From Hyphomicrobiales bacterium (lineage in GTDB: Bacteria; Pseudomonadota; Alphaproteobacteria; Rhizobiales; Beijerinckiaceae): DNA of 64,000 nt. The position numbers and the translations under genes were made by a program. This document shows, piece by piece, positions 18,953 to 28,110 of this stretch. Position 1 is the stretch's first letter. Every line of letters begins with the position of its first letter. The notes under the pieces are model-generated. The model worked only from the letters and a program-made list of their open reading frames with translations. It was not told where the DNA came from and ran no database searches. The stretch is taken from assembly GCA_025351165.1 (NCBI GenBank), contig JANXWK010000008.1, positions 52,256 to 116,255 on the forward strand, written 5' to 3'.

Positions 18953-19966
18953 GTGGGCGTTATTGTTCCCATTACAGAAAAAGTAGATGAAAACCGTCTT
19001 GACCCGATAATCAGGATGGTGGCCAGCGATATGAAGCGTGCGAACGAAATTATTCTGTCACGCACAGGTTCTGATGTTGCCATGATCCCTGAAGTGGCGA
19101 ACCATCTGATTTCTTCTGGTGGCAAACGCCTTCGTCCAATGCTGACATTGGCAACCGCCAATTTATGTTCTGTCAAAGGTGAAGGGTATATTAAACTTGC
19201 TGCCGCTGTTGAGTTTATGCATACCGCAACGCTGCTCCATGATGATGTCGTGGATGGAAGCGAAATGCGCCGTGGCAAGCTTGCCGCGCGAATGCTGTGG
19301 GGAAATGAAGCAAGTGTGCTTGTAGGAGATTTTCTTCTGGGGCAATCTTTCAAGATGATGGTGGAAGTTGGATCACTTGCCTGTCTTGATATTCTTTCAA
19401 CTGCTGCAACTATTATTGCAGAGGGTGAAGTCATGCAGCTTTCTGCTGCAAAAAATACAACTACGAGCGAAGATGACTATCTGTCAGTGATCCGCGCAAA
19501 AACTGCAGCCCTGTTCGCAGCTGCCTGTGAAGTTGGACCAATTTTAGGCGAGCGTTCCAAGCCAGAAATTGCTGCCTGCCGTAGCTATGGCATGAATTTA
19601 GGTATTGCCTTTCAGCTCATGGATGATGCACTTGATTATGGCGGTGCCAGCGTCAAGCTTGGTAAAAATACCGGTGACGATTTTCGTGAAGGTAAAATTA
19701 CCCTTCCTGTTATTTTATCATTCAGGCGGGGAACTGAACAGGAGCGCAGCTTCTGGCAGCGTTGTCTTGAAAAAGGTGACATCCAACCTTGTGATCTGGA
19801 GACAGCAATAGCTACCATGAGGCGTCACAAGGCTTTAGAGGCAACAGTGGAGCGCGCCAAACATTACGGCGCTATGGCCTGTGATGCTCTGGCGCTTTTT
19901 CCAGATTCCGAACAGAAATCTGCATTGCTGGATGTGGTTGAATTCTGCATTTCCAGAGTACATTGA
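18953..19966 (+). CDS. ispB: Long-chain polyprenyl diphosphate synthase
   Basis: 337 residues. Makes the polyprenyl tail of ubiquinone (chain length, octa- or decaprenyl, not readable here). The two Asp-rich motifs are present: LHDDVVD at about 96-101 and LMDDALD at about 222-228. GTG start at 18953 is supported by AGGAG seven bases upstream. The TGA stop shares one base with the ATG of ispH, so both isoprenoid genes are probably translationally coupled. Confidence 0.94.
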   Translation: MGVIVPITEKVDENRLDPIIRMVASDMKRANEIILSRTGSDVAMIPEVANHLISSGGKRLRPMLTLATANLCSVKGEGYIKLAAAVEFMHTATLLHDDVVDGSEMRRGKLAARMLWGNEASVLVGDFLLGQSFKMMVEVGSLACLDILSTAATIIAEGEVMQLSAAKNTTTSEDDYLSVIRAKTAALFAAACEVGPILGERSKPEIAACRSYGMNLGIAFQLMDDALDYGGASVKLGKNTGDDFREGKITLPVILSFRRGTEQERSFWQRCLEKGDIQPCDLETAIATMRRHKALEATVERAKHYGAMACDALALFPDSEQKSALLDVVEFCISRVH

Positions 19967-20931
19967 TGAGTACTGTAAAACCTTCGCTCAAAATTCTTTT
20001 ATGTGCACCACGTGGATTTTGTGCTGGTGTAGTACGTGCAATAGATGCAGTTGAGCAGGCACTTAAACTTTACGGCCCACCTGTTTATGTGCGGCATGAA
20101 ATTGTACATAACAAGTATGTTGTAGAGGATTTAAAACGCAAAGGTGCAATTTTCGTTGAAGAGTTGAGCCAGATTCCACCTACCACTGCACCTGTCATTT
20201 TTTCTGCACATGGCGTCCCAAAAGCTGTACCGCTCGAAGCACAAAATAGACAGTTTTTTGCCATTGATGCCACTTGTCCGTTAGTGACAAAGGTGCACCG
20301 TGAGGCAGAGGTTCATAATCGTAAAGGTAGACACATTCTATTGATTGGTCATGAAGGGCACCCAGAGGTTATTGGCACAATGGGTCAGTTGCCAGCAGGC
20401 GCCGTGACATTGGTTGAAACAGTGGCAGATGTGGCGAATTTGCCAGATTACGAGGCAAATACTTTGGCTTATGTTACACAGACGACACTTTCTGTGGATG
20501 ATACTGCGGATATTGTGAATGCTTTGAAAATGCGGTTTGCAGGTATTTTTGGTCCACATAAGCAGGATATTTGCTACGCCACTACAAACAGGCAGGAGGC
20601 TGTCAAGCAAGTTGCTCCGCAGGTGGATGCAATGATTGTGGTTGGCAGTCCCAATTCATCAAATTCACAACGTCTTCGTGAAGTTGCAGAACGGGCTGGA
20701 TGCAAAGTTGCACGGTTGATTCTGCGTAAAAACGATATTGAGTGGAATGATTTTTTGGGGATCCAAAGTCTTGCTATTACCGCTGGTGCTTCAGCTCCAG
20801 AAATTTTGGTAGAAGAAATCATTGATGCTTTTAGTGAACGGTTTGAAGTGAGCGTGACGAGTGTGTCTACTGCGGATGAGAGTGTGTTTTTTCCATTGCC
20901 AAGAAATTTAAAGGATTTGGGAATACTCTAA
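19966..20931 (+). CDS. ispH: 4-hydroxy-3-methylbut-2-enyl diphosphate reductase
   Basis: Last enzyme of the MEP pathway; an iron-sulfur protein forming IPP and DMAPP. 321 residues from ATG 19966 (TGATG overlap with the upstream stop). Cluster cysteines are in RGFCAGV (C19), DATCPLVTK and [13 protein letters not shown] and VHNKYVV motifs are intact. ispG, the preceding enzyme with the same cofactor, is at 28111. The next gene, thrB, begins 155 bp downstream. Confidence 0.97.
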   Translation: MSTVKPSLKILLCAPRGFCAGVVRAIDAVEQALKLYGPPVYVRHEIVHNKYVVEDLKRKGAIFVEELSQIPPTTAPVIFSAHGVPKAVPLEAQNRQFFAIDATCPLVTKVHREAEVHNRKGRHILLIGHEGHPEVIGTMGQLPAGAVTLVETVADVANLPDYEANTLAYVTQTTLSVDDTADIVNALKMRFAGIFGPHKQDICYATTNRQEAVKQVAPQVDAMIVVGSPNSSNSQRLREVAERAGCKVARLILRKNDIEWNDFLGIQSLAITAGASAPEILVEEIIDAFSERFEVSVTSVSTADESVFFPLPRNLKDLGIL

Positions 20932-21086
20932 GGATCCACGTCTGTAATTGATTGCGCCCATAAAACACAACCAATATGAAACCTTTGGCCTTGCTAAATA
21001 AGAATTATTACAAAAAATGATTTACAGTTTTGGATTTCATGTTCTAACACATCCTAGTCAGTTCCCTGTTTAAGAAACCCTCATTC

Positions 21087-22052
21087 ATGGCCGTCTATAC
21101 CGAAGTTAATGATGAAGATTTAGCCAATTTTACTGCGCTATACGATATTGGTTCGCTCAAATCTTTCAAGGGTATTGCCGAAGGGGTATCCAACTCCAAT
21201 TTTTTGCTGGAAACAGAAGCAGGGCGCTATATCCTCACACTTTATGAGGCAAGAACTGAAACAGCTGAACTACCATTTTTCATCGCTCTTATGGAGCATC
21301 TGGCTAAAAAAGGCATAAATTGTCCTCAGCCAATCGTTCAGCGCTGCGGTAAGGCATTGGGGTTGCTGGCAGGAAAGCCAGCTGCGCTTCTTTCATATCT
21401 GGATGGAATCTCTCTTAAAAAACCGCAGGCGGCTCATTGCGCAGAGGCTGGAGAAGCGTTGGCAAAGCTTCATCTTGCAGGGCAGGATTTTGCCATGCAG
21501 CGTCAGAATGATCTTTCTGTCAAGGGTTGGACGCAGCTTTTCAATAATGCTGAAATGGGCGCGGATAGTGTGCAAGAGGGTTTGCATGATTTTATTGCAG
21601 CCGAACTTGAATATTTACAAAAAAACTGGCCACAAGGTTTGCCAAATGGGATTGTCCATGCAGATTTATTTCCAGATAACGTGTTTTTCCTAAGCGATAA
21701 ACTTTCTGGACTTATTGATTTTTATTTCGCATCTACTGATATGTTTGCCTATGATCTGGCAATCTGCCTTAATGCCTGGGTTTTTGAGGCCGATGGCTCC
21801 TTTAACGTTACCAAAGCTCGCAGCATGTTTGCTGGCTACCAGCGTATCCGGTCTTTGAGCAGTGATGAGCATGAAGCTTTACCTATTTTAGTGCGGGGTG
21901 CGGCTTTACGTTTTCTGCTTACGCGTTTGGTAGACTGGCTCAATATACCAGAAGGCGCTTTGGTAAGACCGCATGATCCTCTGGTGTTTTATAAACGTCT
22001 GCGTTTCCATCAAAAACTGAAAAATGTACAAGAACTTGGTTTAGTCCCATGA
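21087..22052 (+). CDS. thrB: Homoserine kinase (type II, aminoglycoside-kinase-like)
   Basis: 321 residues. Phosphorylates homoserine for threonine synthesis. The fold is of the APH/choline-kinase type, with the catalytic loop [11 protein letters not shown] and metal-binding LIDFYFAS; this is the form used by Pseudomonas and alphaproteobacteria rather than the GHMP type. ATGA overlap with rnhA downstream. Order ispH-thrB-rnhA-peroxiredoxin is conserved in the group. Confidence 0.95.
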   Translation: MAVYTEVNDEDLANFTALYDIGSLKSFKGIAEGVSNSNFLLETEAGRYILTLYEARTETAELPFFIALMEHLAKKGINCPQPIVQRCGKALGLLAGKPAALLSYLDGISLKKPQAAHCAEAGEALAKLHLAGQDFAMQRQNDLSVKGWTQLFNNAEMGADSVQEGLHDFIAAELEYLQKNWPQGLPNGIVHADLFPDNVFFLSDKLSGLIDFYFASTDMFAYDLAICLNAWVFEADGSFNVTKARSMFAGYQRIRSLSSDEHEALPILVRGAALRFLLTRLVDWLNIPEGALVRPHDPLVFYKRLRFHQKLKNVQELGLVP

Positions 22053-22489
22053 CTGGCTTAATTGAAATCTGGACTGATGGAGCATGTTCTGGCAATCCAG
22101 GCCCTGGTGGCTGGGGGGCTGTGCTCAAATCTGGTGAAACATTAAAAGAAATGTCTGGTGGGGAAAAGGACACGACCAACAACCGTATGGAGCTTATGGC
22201 CGCAATTTCTGCATTGGAAGCTCTGAAACGTCCGTGTCAAGTGAAACTGACAACAGATAGTCAATATGTAAAAGGCGGCATTTCATTGTGGATGAAGGGC
22301 TGGAAAAAAAATGGCTGGAAAACAGCTGCCAAACAACCTGTTAAAAATGTAGATTTATGGCAGAGACTTGATGCAGCCTGCGCCCAACACACAGTTTCCT
22401 GGCATTGGGTTAAGGGGCACGCGGGGCACGACATGAACGAGCGCTGCGATGTGCTGGCTCGTTCAGGTATGGCGCCATACAAAAAATAG
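22049..22489 (+). CDS. rnhA: Ribonuclease HI
   Basis: 146 residues. Removes RNA from RNA-DNA hybrids. Active-site residues are visible: D10 in [16 protein letters not shown], Glu in [10 protein letters not shown], Asp in TTDSQYV, and the late [11 protein letters not shown] segment. The start overlaps the thrB stop by four bases, so translation is coupled. Confidence 0.97.
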   Translation: MTGLIEIWTDGACSGNPGPGGWGAVLKSGETLKEMSGGEKDTTNNRMELMAAISALEALKRPCQVKLTTDSQYVKGGISLWMKGWKKNGWKTAAKQPVKNVDLWQRLDAACAQHTVSWHWVKGHAGHDMNERCDVLARSGMAPYKK

Positions 22490-22975
22490 TTAGAGATGTT
22501 TTAAAAGTGCCTCTGCTCCAGACGCATTGGCTGTGGAGGGTGAATCCTCAACCGCCATCCACTCCACTTTACCATCATTGACAATCATGGCGTAGCGCTT
22601 GGACCGTAAACCAAGACCAAAACCCGTACCATCCAATGCCAGACCAGTTGCTTTGGCAAAATCACCATTGCCGTCAGATAAAAATTCAATTTTACCTTTA
22701 CCGCCAGTTGCATCTGCCCAGGCACTCATAACAAATGGATCATTGGTTGACGTTACCATAATGCTATCCACACCGCGTGCCATAATGGCATCACAATTGG
22801 CAAGATAGCCCGGAAAATGATTTTTATGGCAGGTAGGGGTAAAAGCGCCTGGCACTGCAAAAAGTACGATTTTTTTGCCTTGGAAAATTTCTTCCGTTGT
22901 TTTTGGCTGGGGACCGTCACTTGTCATAACGCGAAAAGTGGCCTGTGGTAGCATATCACCAATATTAGTCTGCAT
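22490..22975 (-). CDS. Peroxiredoxin 5-like (glutathione-dependent) peroxiredoxin
   Basis: 161 residues from ATG 22975, which has GGAG seven bases upstream; a 213-residue frame from 23131 adds an atypical extension overlapping the end of aceA and is rejected. The peroxidatic cysteine is C49 in PGAFTPTCHKNH. GTGFGLGLRSKRYAMI is typical of the Prx5/AhpE-like group that uses glutathione or glutaredoxin. It reduces H2O2 and organic peroxides. It converges immediately on rnhA (adjacent stops). Confidence 0.92.
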   Translation of the reverse strand: MQTNIGDMLPQATFRVMTSDGPQPKTTEEIFQGKKIVLFAVPGAFTPTCHKNHFPGYLANCDAIMARGVDSIMVTSTNDPFVMSAWADATGGKGKIEFLSDGNGDFAKATGLALDGTGFGLGLRSKRYAMIVNDGKVEWMAVEDSPSTANASGAEALLKHL

Positions 22976-23042
22976 GTTTGGCTCCATCAATAAAAACGGG
23001 ACTGCACATACAGCCCCGCCTATGTTCCATATTATTGAAAAA

Positions 23043-24326
23043 TTACTCAGCTGCAACAGGTTTTGGTTGAGATCCGTGAAACTGATCAGTTTCGGTGGAG
23101 CCTGCCATAGCCGTTGTGGATGATCTACCACCTGATACAGCTACAGCCACAGCATCAAAATACGAGGTTCCTACTTCACGTTGATGACGCACAGCGGTAA
23201 AACCTTTATCCTGTGCAGCAAACTCACGCTGCTGCATTTCAGAGTATGCACCCATGCCGCGTGTTGAATAGCCTTGGGCCAGTTCAAACATGGACAGATT
23301 AAGGGAGTGGAAGCCAGCCAAGGTCACAAACTGGAACTTGTAGCCCATATCACCAATTTTATTCTGATATTTGGCAGCATCTTCAACAGACATTTTCTTT
23401 TGCCAGTTAAAGGAAGGTGAGCAGTTATAGGCAAGCATTTTACCTGGAAAATGCCTGTGCATTTCCTCCGCAAATTCACGAGCTTCACCCAAATCTGGGT
23501 CAGATGTTTCCCACCAGATCAGATCTGCATAAGGTGCATAGGCCAAGCCGCGCGAAATTGCATGAGCAACCGAATGTGTGCTGCCCTGCTTAAGGTGGAA
23601 GAAGCCCTCATCTGTGCGGCGATCGCGGTCAATCCATGGATGGTCATAATCATCAACATCTGATGTGATAAGTGTTGCTGCGTGTGCGTCTGTGCGCGCT
23701 AGAACAAGTGTTTCAACGCCGCAAATATCAGCAGCCATACGGGCAGAATTGAGCGTGCGAATAAAGGTTTTGGTTGGCACAAGAACTTTGCCACCAAGAT
23801 GCCCACATTTTTTTTCAGATGCAAGCTGGTCTTCGAAATGGACACCAGCAGCCCCTGCTTCAATCATTGATTTCATCAGTTCGAATGCATTGAGGGGTCC
23901 GCCAAACCCTGCCTCCGCATCAGCTACAATGGGTGCCATCCAATAGGTTGAACTGCCGCCTTCCATATGAGCGATTTGGTCAGCGCGGCGCAATGTATTG
24001 TTTATGCGCTTAACCACATCTGGCACAGAGGATGCTGGATAAAGAGATTGGTCAGGATACATCTGACCCGCATTATTGGCATCCGCTGCTACCTGCCACC
24101 CAGACAGATAAATAGCCTCCAGGCCAGCTTTTACCTGCTGCATAGCCTGATTGCCAGTCAACGCGCCAAGCGTGCGTACAAAAGGACGCTCATGCAGCAA
24201 TTTCCACAGGCGAGCTGCACCCATTTTGGCCAGCGTGTATTCCATCTGGAATGAACCACGCAGTTTTTCAACATCTGCTTGTGTATAATCGCGTTTGATG
24301 CCCTTAAAACGATCCAGAGTCGCCAC
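23043..24326 (-). CDS. aceA: Isocitrate lyase
   Basis: Splits isocitrate into glyoxylate and succinate, letting the cell grow on acetate, fatty acids or 3-hydroxybutyrate. 427 residues. The catalytic motif KKCGH has its cysteine at C174; [20 protein letters not shown] is the metal/substrate region. The start is GTG 24326 with AGGAG seven bases upstream. Malate synthase is not in the window. bdhA (29967) would feed acetyl-CoA into the same route. Upstream, ATATTTC-GTTT-GAAATAT (24413-24430) is a possible operator. Confidence 0.97.
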   Translation of the reverse strand: MATLDRFKGIKRDYTQADVEKLRGSFQMEYTLAKMGAARLWKLLHERPFVRTLGALTGNQAMQQVKAGLEAIYLSGWQVAADANNAGQMYPDQSLYPASSVPDVVKRINNTLRRADQIAHMEGGSSTYWMAPIVADAEAGFGGPLNAFELMKSMIEAGAAGVHFEDQLASEKKCGHLGGKVLVPTKTFIRTLNSARMAADICGVETLVLARTDAHAATLITSDVDDYDHPWIDRDRRTDEGFFHLKQGSTHSVAHAISRGLAYAPYADLIWWETSDPDLGEAREFAEEMHRHFPGKMLAYNCSPSFNWQKKMSVEDAAKYQNKIGDMGYKFQFVTLAGFHSLNLSMFELAQGYSTRGMGAYSEMQQREFAAQDKGFTAVRHQREVGTSYFDAVAVAVSGGRSSTTAMAGSTETDQFHGSQPKPVAAE

Positions 24327-24412
24327 TTCATTTCTCCTGATTAGTAATTATTTAAAAACATATACTGCTTTGAACAGACTGTTGCATAAAATGTCTTAAG
24401 TTTAATCAGTAA

Positions 24413-24430
24413 ATATTTCGTTTGAAATAT
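24413..24430. promoter_or_regulatory. Inverted repeat upstream of aceA
   Basis: ATATTTC and GAAATAT are separated by GTTT, a perfect 7-bp dyad about 90 bp before the aceA start. It has the size of a repressor site but lies in AT-rich DNA where such dyads arise by chance. No regulator gene is adjacent. Confidence 0.25.
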
Positions 24431-24497
24431 ATGTATTTAAATGAAAATATGCTGCAATGCGGGATTACATGTAAAATATTGTTATTGATAATAAAGA

Positions 24498-24542
24498 AAT
24501 GCCCGTTTCAATGTGCACAATATATGCTTTGAAACGGGCATT
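24498..24542 (-). terminator. Rho-independent terminator after the Gly/Tyr-rich gene
   Basis: AATGCCCGTTTCAA (24498-24511) and TTGAAACGGGCATT (24529-24542) form a perfect 14-bp stem with a 17-nt loop. On the minus strand it follows the stop of the gene at 24560 by 18 bp and is succeeded by TTCTTTATTAT. The long stem suggests strong termination between this small gene and aceA. Confidence 0.7.
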
Positions 24543-24559
24543 GGCATGTTCAATAATTA

Positions 24560-24934
24560 TTAAAAGCAGACGCGAACTGGACGTCTCACATAACGGTAGC
24601 CATTATACAATGTACGATACCGCACACCACAGCGGCGATACCCGCCATAATAGGTTGGACGGTAACCATAACGACGGTAACCATAAGATCTTCCATAGCC
24701 ATAGTGGCGACGGCCATACCCGTAGTGACGGCCGTACCCATAGTGACGTCCATAGCCGCGATGATGACGAACTTTTTCAGCTAAAGGGGACTGGCTTAAC
24801 TGAATTGCATTAGCACTACCCGTTGAAAAGGGTGCGGCTGATGCATTCTGCGGCGTAGAAAAAGCTGCCATAAATGAAATTACTGCGCCAAAAACAAGCG
24901 CTATAAAAGAACGGGATAAAGGTGCCATTTTCAA
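24560..24934 (-). CDS. Secreted Gly/Tyr/Arg-rich repeat protein
   Basis: 124 residues. Signal peptide (residues 1-33, cut near NASAA-P), a short Ser/Ala linker, then residues 56-100 made of degenerate GYGRHY/RRYGY repeats almost free of acidic residues, and an end with two cysteines (C102, C123) in RCGVRYRTLYNGYRYVRRP. The mature protein is very basic. Hyphomicrobiales carry several small envelope proteins of this style, but I do not know a function. A strong terminator follows. A frame on the opposite strand (24499-24813, His/Asp-rich) is a shadow of the repeats. It may coat the cell surface or bind polyanions; this is speculation. Confidence 0.75.
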   Translation of the reverse strand: MKMAPLSRSFIALVFGAVISFMAAFSTPQNASAAPFSTGSANAIQLSQSPLAEKVRHHRGYGRHYGYGRHYGYGRRHYGYGRSYGYRRYGYRPTYYGGYRRCGVRYRTLYNGYRYVRRPVRVCF

Positions 24935-25025
24935 TATATCTCCTTTTAATTTGTATTGAAAGATAGTTTAAGACCTATTGAGCTGAATGCAGACTGAATA
25001 AGGTGTATTAGGCTCCTATACTTGC

Positions 25026-25061
25026 CTTGAGTCAAATAAATTCCCTGAGTCAAAAAAATTC
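25026..25061. repeat. 18-bp imperfect tandem duplication beyond lptB stop
   Basis: CTTGAGTCAAATAAATTC and CCTGAGTCAAAAAAATTC stand head to tail (two differences). The second copy touches the lptB stop codon. It belongs to a set of similar short duplications in the window. Confidence 0.7.
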
Positions 25062-25830
25062 ATAGCCTGAAATCTTCACCAAGATAGCTGCGGCGTACTT
25101 CTGCATTGGCAATAATGTCTGTTGCCGTGCCTTCCATTAAAAGCTCACCCGAATGCATTATGTAGGCTCGATCTATAAGACCCAACGTTTCGCGCACGTT
25201 ATGATCAGTTATAAGTACGCCAATACCACGGGATGTCAATTGACGCACAAGTTCCTGAATGTCACCCACGGCTATAGGATCGATCCCTGCAAAGGGTTCA
25301 TCCAGCAAAATGAAGGATGGGCGACTTGCAAGGGCGCGAGCAATTTCCAGTCGGCGGCGTTCACCACCCGAGAGCGCAGTGGCGGGGGATTTTCGCAGGC
25401 GTTTAATGTTGAATTCGTTCAGCAATTCTTCCAGATCATGAGCGCGACGCTTCGCATCTGGCTCTACAACTTCAAGAACTGCCTTAATGTTGTCTTCAAC
25501 ATTCAACCCTCTGAAAATTGAGGCCTCCTGTGGCAGATAGCCAATGCCAAGTCGTGCCCGGCGATACATGGGCAATGTTGTTATATCCTGCCCATCAAGT
25601 ACAATTGAACCCTTATCGACGGCAACAAGGCCAGTTATCATGTAAAAAGCAGTGGTTTTACCTGCACCATTAGCACCTAGAAGCCCAACCGCCTCGCCTC
25701 GCCGAACGGTGATGCTTACATCTTTGACGACCTGACGACCTTTGTAGCTTTTGCCAAGCGAATGTGCTGAAAGGACACCTTCCATATCATGGATAGTTTT
25801 TTTTACAGCTATATCTGGTTGCATGATCAT
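25060..25830 (-). CDS. lptB: LPS export ABC transporter ATP-binding protein
   Basis: 256 residues. Cytoplasmic ATPase of the LptB2FG complex that extracts LPS from the inner membrane. Walker A GANGAGKTT is at about 52-60, signature LSGGERRRLEIARAL and Walker B FILLDEPFAGIDP follow. It is the last gene of rnd-lptC-lptA-lptB. In many Hyphomicrobiales rpoN follows lptB; here that place holds the Gly/Tyr-rich gene and aceA. Confidence 0.97.
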   Translation of the reverse strand: MIMQPDIAVKKTIHDMEGVLSAHSLGKSYKGRQVVKDVSITVRRGEAVGLLGANGAGKTTAFYMITGLVAVDKGSIVLDGQDITTLPMYRRARLGIGYLPQEASIFRGLNVEDNIKAVLEVVEPDAKRRAHDLEELLNEFNIKRLRKSPATALSGGERRRLEIARALASRPSFILLDEPFAGIDPIAVGDIQELVRQLTSRGIGVLITDHNVRETLGLIDRAYIMHSGELLMEGTATDIIANAEVRRSYLGEDFRL

Positions 25831-25870
25831 TGGGGTGTCTTAAGTTGAAACGGATTTTGTCTTTGAAGGA

Positions 25871-26509
25871 TTACTTTTTATCTTTGCAGCTTGTCTGTTT
25901 AGGCTGTTTAGTCCCAGCTTTTTCTTGAGACGCAGAATCCTGTGAACCTGGGGTAAAGACGCCCTGTACCCGTCTATTACCAGCATTGGTTACATTGGCG
26001 ATGCCGGTTTTAGTGTTATAAACCAGTTTATCGCCCTGCTGAACATTCTCACAGTCTGCCAGAACAACGTTGCCAGTTAATGTTACAACATCATGTTCTG
26101 CATCAAATACACCATAATCGCCTGTAGCGGTCTGTGTGGTGGACACTACGCTTACTGGGCCATCGCAGTTAAGTTTTTTAATTGCATTGCCACCTTGCGT
26201 ATCAGATTTTTGCGCATTGGCTTTATCTTTTTGCTGCATGTAAAATACTGTCAGAGTTGAACAGCGCAGTGTTGTCTGACCTTGCACCGCAACAACATCG
26301 CCTTTGTATATGGCTTTCTGTTCTTTATCCAGCACCTGCAAAGAGCCAGCATCAATTTTGACAGGCTCTTTTGAGTTGCCAAAGCTGCCAAAAGCGCCAG
26401 GTTTTGCCTCCGTTTTAGCCTGTGCAAATATAAGTTGTGGCGCAAGGAAAACAGCTGCACTGAATGCAAAACTAAATAATTTTTTAAATTTCAAAGTTTT
26501 AAATTTCAT
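25871..26509 (-). CDS. lptA: LptA/OstA-like periplasmic LPS transport protein
   Basis: 212 residues with signal peptide (cleavage near IFAQA). The OstA/LptA domain covers about 45-170 (PVKIDAGSLQVLDKEQKAIYKGDVVAVQG), the beta-jellyroll that bridges the periplasm. The tail is Lys/Gln-rich. The start overlaps lptC by four bases. The first codons repeat an AAATTTAAAA pattern (MKFKTLKFKKLF), possibly another small duplication. Confidence 0.93.
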   Translation of the reverse strand: MKFKTLKFKKLFSFAFSAAVFLAPQLIFAQAKTEAKPGAFGSFGNSKEPVKIDAGSLQVLDKEQKAIYKGDVVAVQGQTTLRCSTLTVFYMQQKDKANAQKSDTQGGNAIKKLNCDGPVSVVSTTQTATGDYGVFDAEHDVVTLTGNVVLADCENVQQGDKLVYNTKTGIANVTNAGNRRVQGVFTPGSQDSASQEKAGTKQPKQTSCKDKK

Positions 26510-27228
26510 GGTTCTGTCTTTTCAGGTAAAGGCATTAAAGGATCAGGGCCGGACACATCTTGTTTTTGTTTTTTAACTTCATCTGTATCAATACTATTAA
26601 ACATTGTCATAACATGGCCGCGAAAAAAAATACTTTTTCCACTATCCTGCACGTCCATGCTGTCAGCTTCAATTGTGCCACTCTGCATTTTGACTTTAAC
26701 AGGCCTATCTGTTTCTATTGATCCAGCTTTCATGTTGGCTTTGGCATCACTCATGATGATGTCATAGCCGGTATCAGTTTTAACGGTGACACCGCCTTTC
26801 AATATCATTGTCTGACTACCTGTATCGTAAATTCCTGTTGCGGCAAGTATATGAGCATAAAGTTGTTTTTCCAGCTCAATTGTTGCATCTGGCTCCAGAA
26901 GTTCAATAATAGTCGAGTTTTTAATGTCCTGTACAGCGCTTTTGGCTGTTACATTGTAGGAACGCAGGTCTTTTTTATAACCTGAGAGCTTTGGTAGTTG
27001 CATAGTTATCTTTGAGCCAGAAATACCCATTGTGCTAACAGTAACGGTTGGAGTATTCACACGAAACGGGTTAAAAAACGTAAATAATATAAAGCCCAAT
27101 ACAAATACAATACAAATTGCTGGAATGGCTGCCCGCATGAAAATGACAAAGCGGCTATGGGTGCGCGCTAATGCAAACGCCTTTTTCTGGCGCTCCCTGT
27201 AAACAATCTTATTATGGATGGACGGCAT
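26506..27228 (-). CDS. lptC: LptC family LPS export protein
   Basis: About 240 residues from ATG 27228; a longer frame from 27348 would overlap rnd by over 110 bp and is rejected. One transmembrane helix (about 31-52, AAIPAICIVFVLGFILFTFF) anchors a periplasmic LptC domain that passes LPS from LptBFG to LptA. The ATG lies seven bases after the rnd stop without a clear ribosome binding site, so translational coupling is likely. Confidence 0.9.
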   Translation of the reverse strand: MPSIHNKIVYRERQKKAFALARTHSRFVIFMRAAIPAICIVFVLGFILFTFFNPFRVNTPTVTVSTMGISGSKITMQLPKLSGYKKDLRSYNVTAKSAVQDIKNSTIIELLEPDATIELEKQLYAHILAATGIYDTGSQTMILKGGVTVKTDTGYDIIMSDAKANMKAGSIETDRPVKVKMQSGTIEADSMDVQDSGKSIFFRGHVMTMFNSIDTDEVKKQKQDVSGPDPLMPLPEKTEP

Positions 27229-27235
27229 GTGTTTG

Positions 27236-27850
27236 TCAGCTGTGGGCGAAAATGTCAGTTTCTGGCCAGCCGGCAAGATCAATCCTGGCGCGGGTTGGCA
27301 GAAAATCAAAACAGGCCTGCGCCATCTCCATACGGCCTTCGCGCTCAAGCAAAATATCCAGTTTTTCTTTCAGGACATGGAGATAGAGAACGTCAGAGGC
27401 TGCATATGCAAGCTGTGCGTCGGTCAAAGTGTCTGCACCCCAGTCGGATGACTGCTGCTGCTTGGATAAATCCATGCCAGCAAGCTCTTTAACCAGTTCT
27501 TTTAGGCCATGACGATCTGTGTAGGTTCTGGTCATGCGGGATGCTATTTTTGTGCAATAGGCAGGTTGAGGCATGACCCCAAAGGCATGAAACAGACTTG
27601 CAAGATCGAAACGGGCAAAATGATAGAGTTTGAGCACACTAGCATCTGCAAAAAGGGCTTGCAGGTTTGGAGCAGAGGTCTGGCCCTTTTTGATCTGCAC
27701 GACATCTGCTGTACCATCGCCCCCTGAAAGCTGCACGACGCATAACCGATCGCGCAAAGGATTGAGACCCAGCGTTTCTGTGTCAATAGCAACAGATTTT
27801 CCATAGGTGTGCGGGGCTGGTAAATCGCCAATATGGTAGCGGATTGTCAT
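27236..27850 (-). CDS. rnd: Ribonuclease D-like 3'-5' exonuclease
   Basis: 204 residues, only the DEDD exonuclease domain without the HRDC domains of E. coli RNase D; this short form is usual in the group. Exo I VAIDTETLGLNP (D23, E25), Exo II with FARFDLASL, and Exo III YAASDVLYLH are present. It trims structured RNA 3' ends such as tRNA precursors. First gene of the lpt operon; tRNA-Leu lies just upstream on the same strand. Confidence 0.93.
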   Translation of the reverse strand: MTIRYHIGDLPAPHTYGKSVAIDTETLGLNPLRDRLCVVQLSGGDGTADVVQIKKGQTSAPNLQALFADASVLKLYHFARFDLASLFHAFGVMPQPAYCTKIASRMTRTYTDRHGLKELVKELAGMDLSKQQQSSDWGADTLTDAQLAYAASDVLYLHVLKEKLDILLEREGRMEMAQACFDFLPTRARIDLAGWPETDIFAHS

Positions 27851-27977
27851 TCGTGGTCTTTCTTGTTTTGTAGATTATCAGGTGTTTCAGGTCTTGTAGC
27901 TGAAACTGTAAAAAAAGCAAAAGCAGTCCGGGCTGAAAATAACAGCTAGTGTCAAATATTTTAAATTTTGTGAGTTG

Positions 27978-28062
27978 TGGTGCCCAGGAAAGGACTCGAA
28001 CCTTCACGTCTTGCAACGCCAGCACCTGAAGCTGGTGCGTCTACCAATTCCGCCACCTGGGC
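27978..28062 (-). tRNA. tRNA-Leu (CAG)
   Basis: 85 nt including an encoded CCA. The acceptor arms GCCCAGG (5', at 28062) and CCTGGGC (27982-27988) pair completely. D-loop GGTAGAC, anticodon loop TTCAGGT giving anticodon CAG, a long class II variable arm, and T-loop GGTTCGAGTCC are present. Reads CUG codons. Confidence 0.96.
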
Positions 28063-28110
28063 AACATGTTCTGTTTAAAGTGAGGAGGGCAGGGTTGTCA
28101 ATAATCTAAT

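Noticed and set aside
22976..23131. 52-residue N-terminal extension of the peroxiredoxin
   Set aside because: It would overlap the end of aceA, has no homology character, and the start at 22975 has a well-placed GGAG.
24499..24813. 104-residue His/Asp/Ser-rich frame on the plus strand
   Set aside because: It is the complement of the Gly/Tyr/Arg repeat gene, begins inside the terminator stem, and lacks a ribosome binding site. The minus frame has a signal peptide and fits better.
27229..27348. 40-residue N-terminal extension of LptC
   Set aside because: It lies inside the rnd coding region; the ATG at 27228 just after the rnd stop gives a normal LptC N-terminus.
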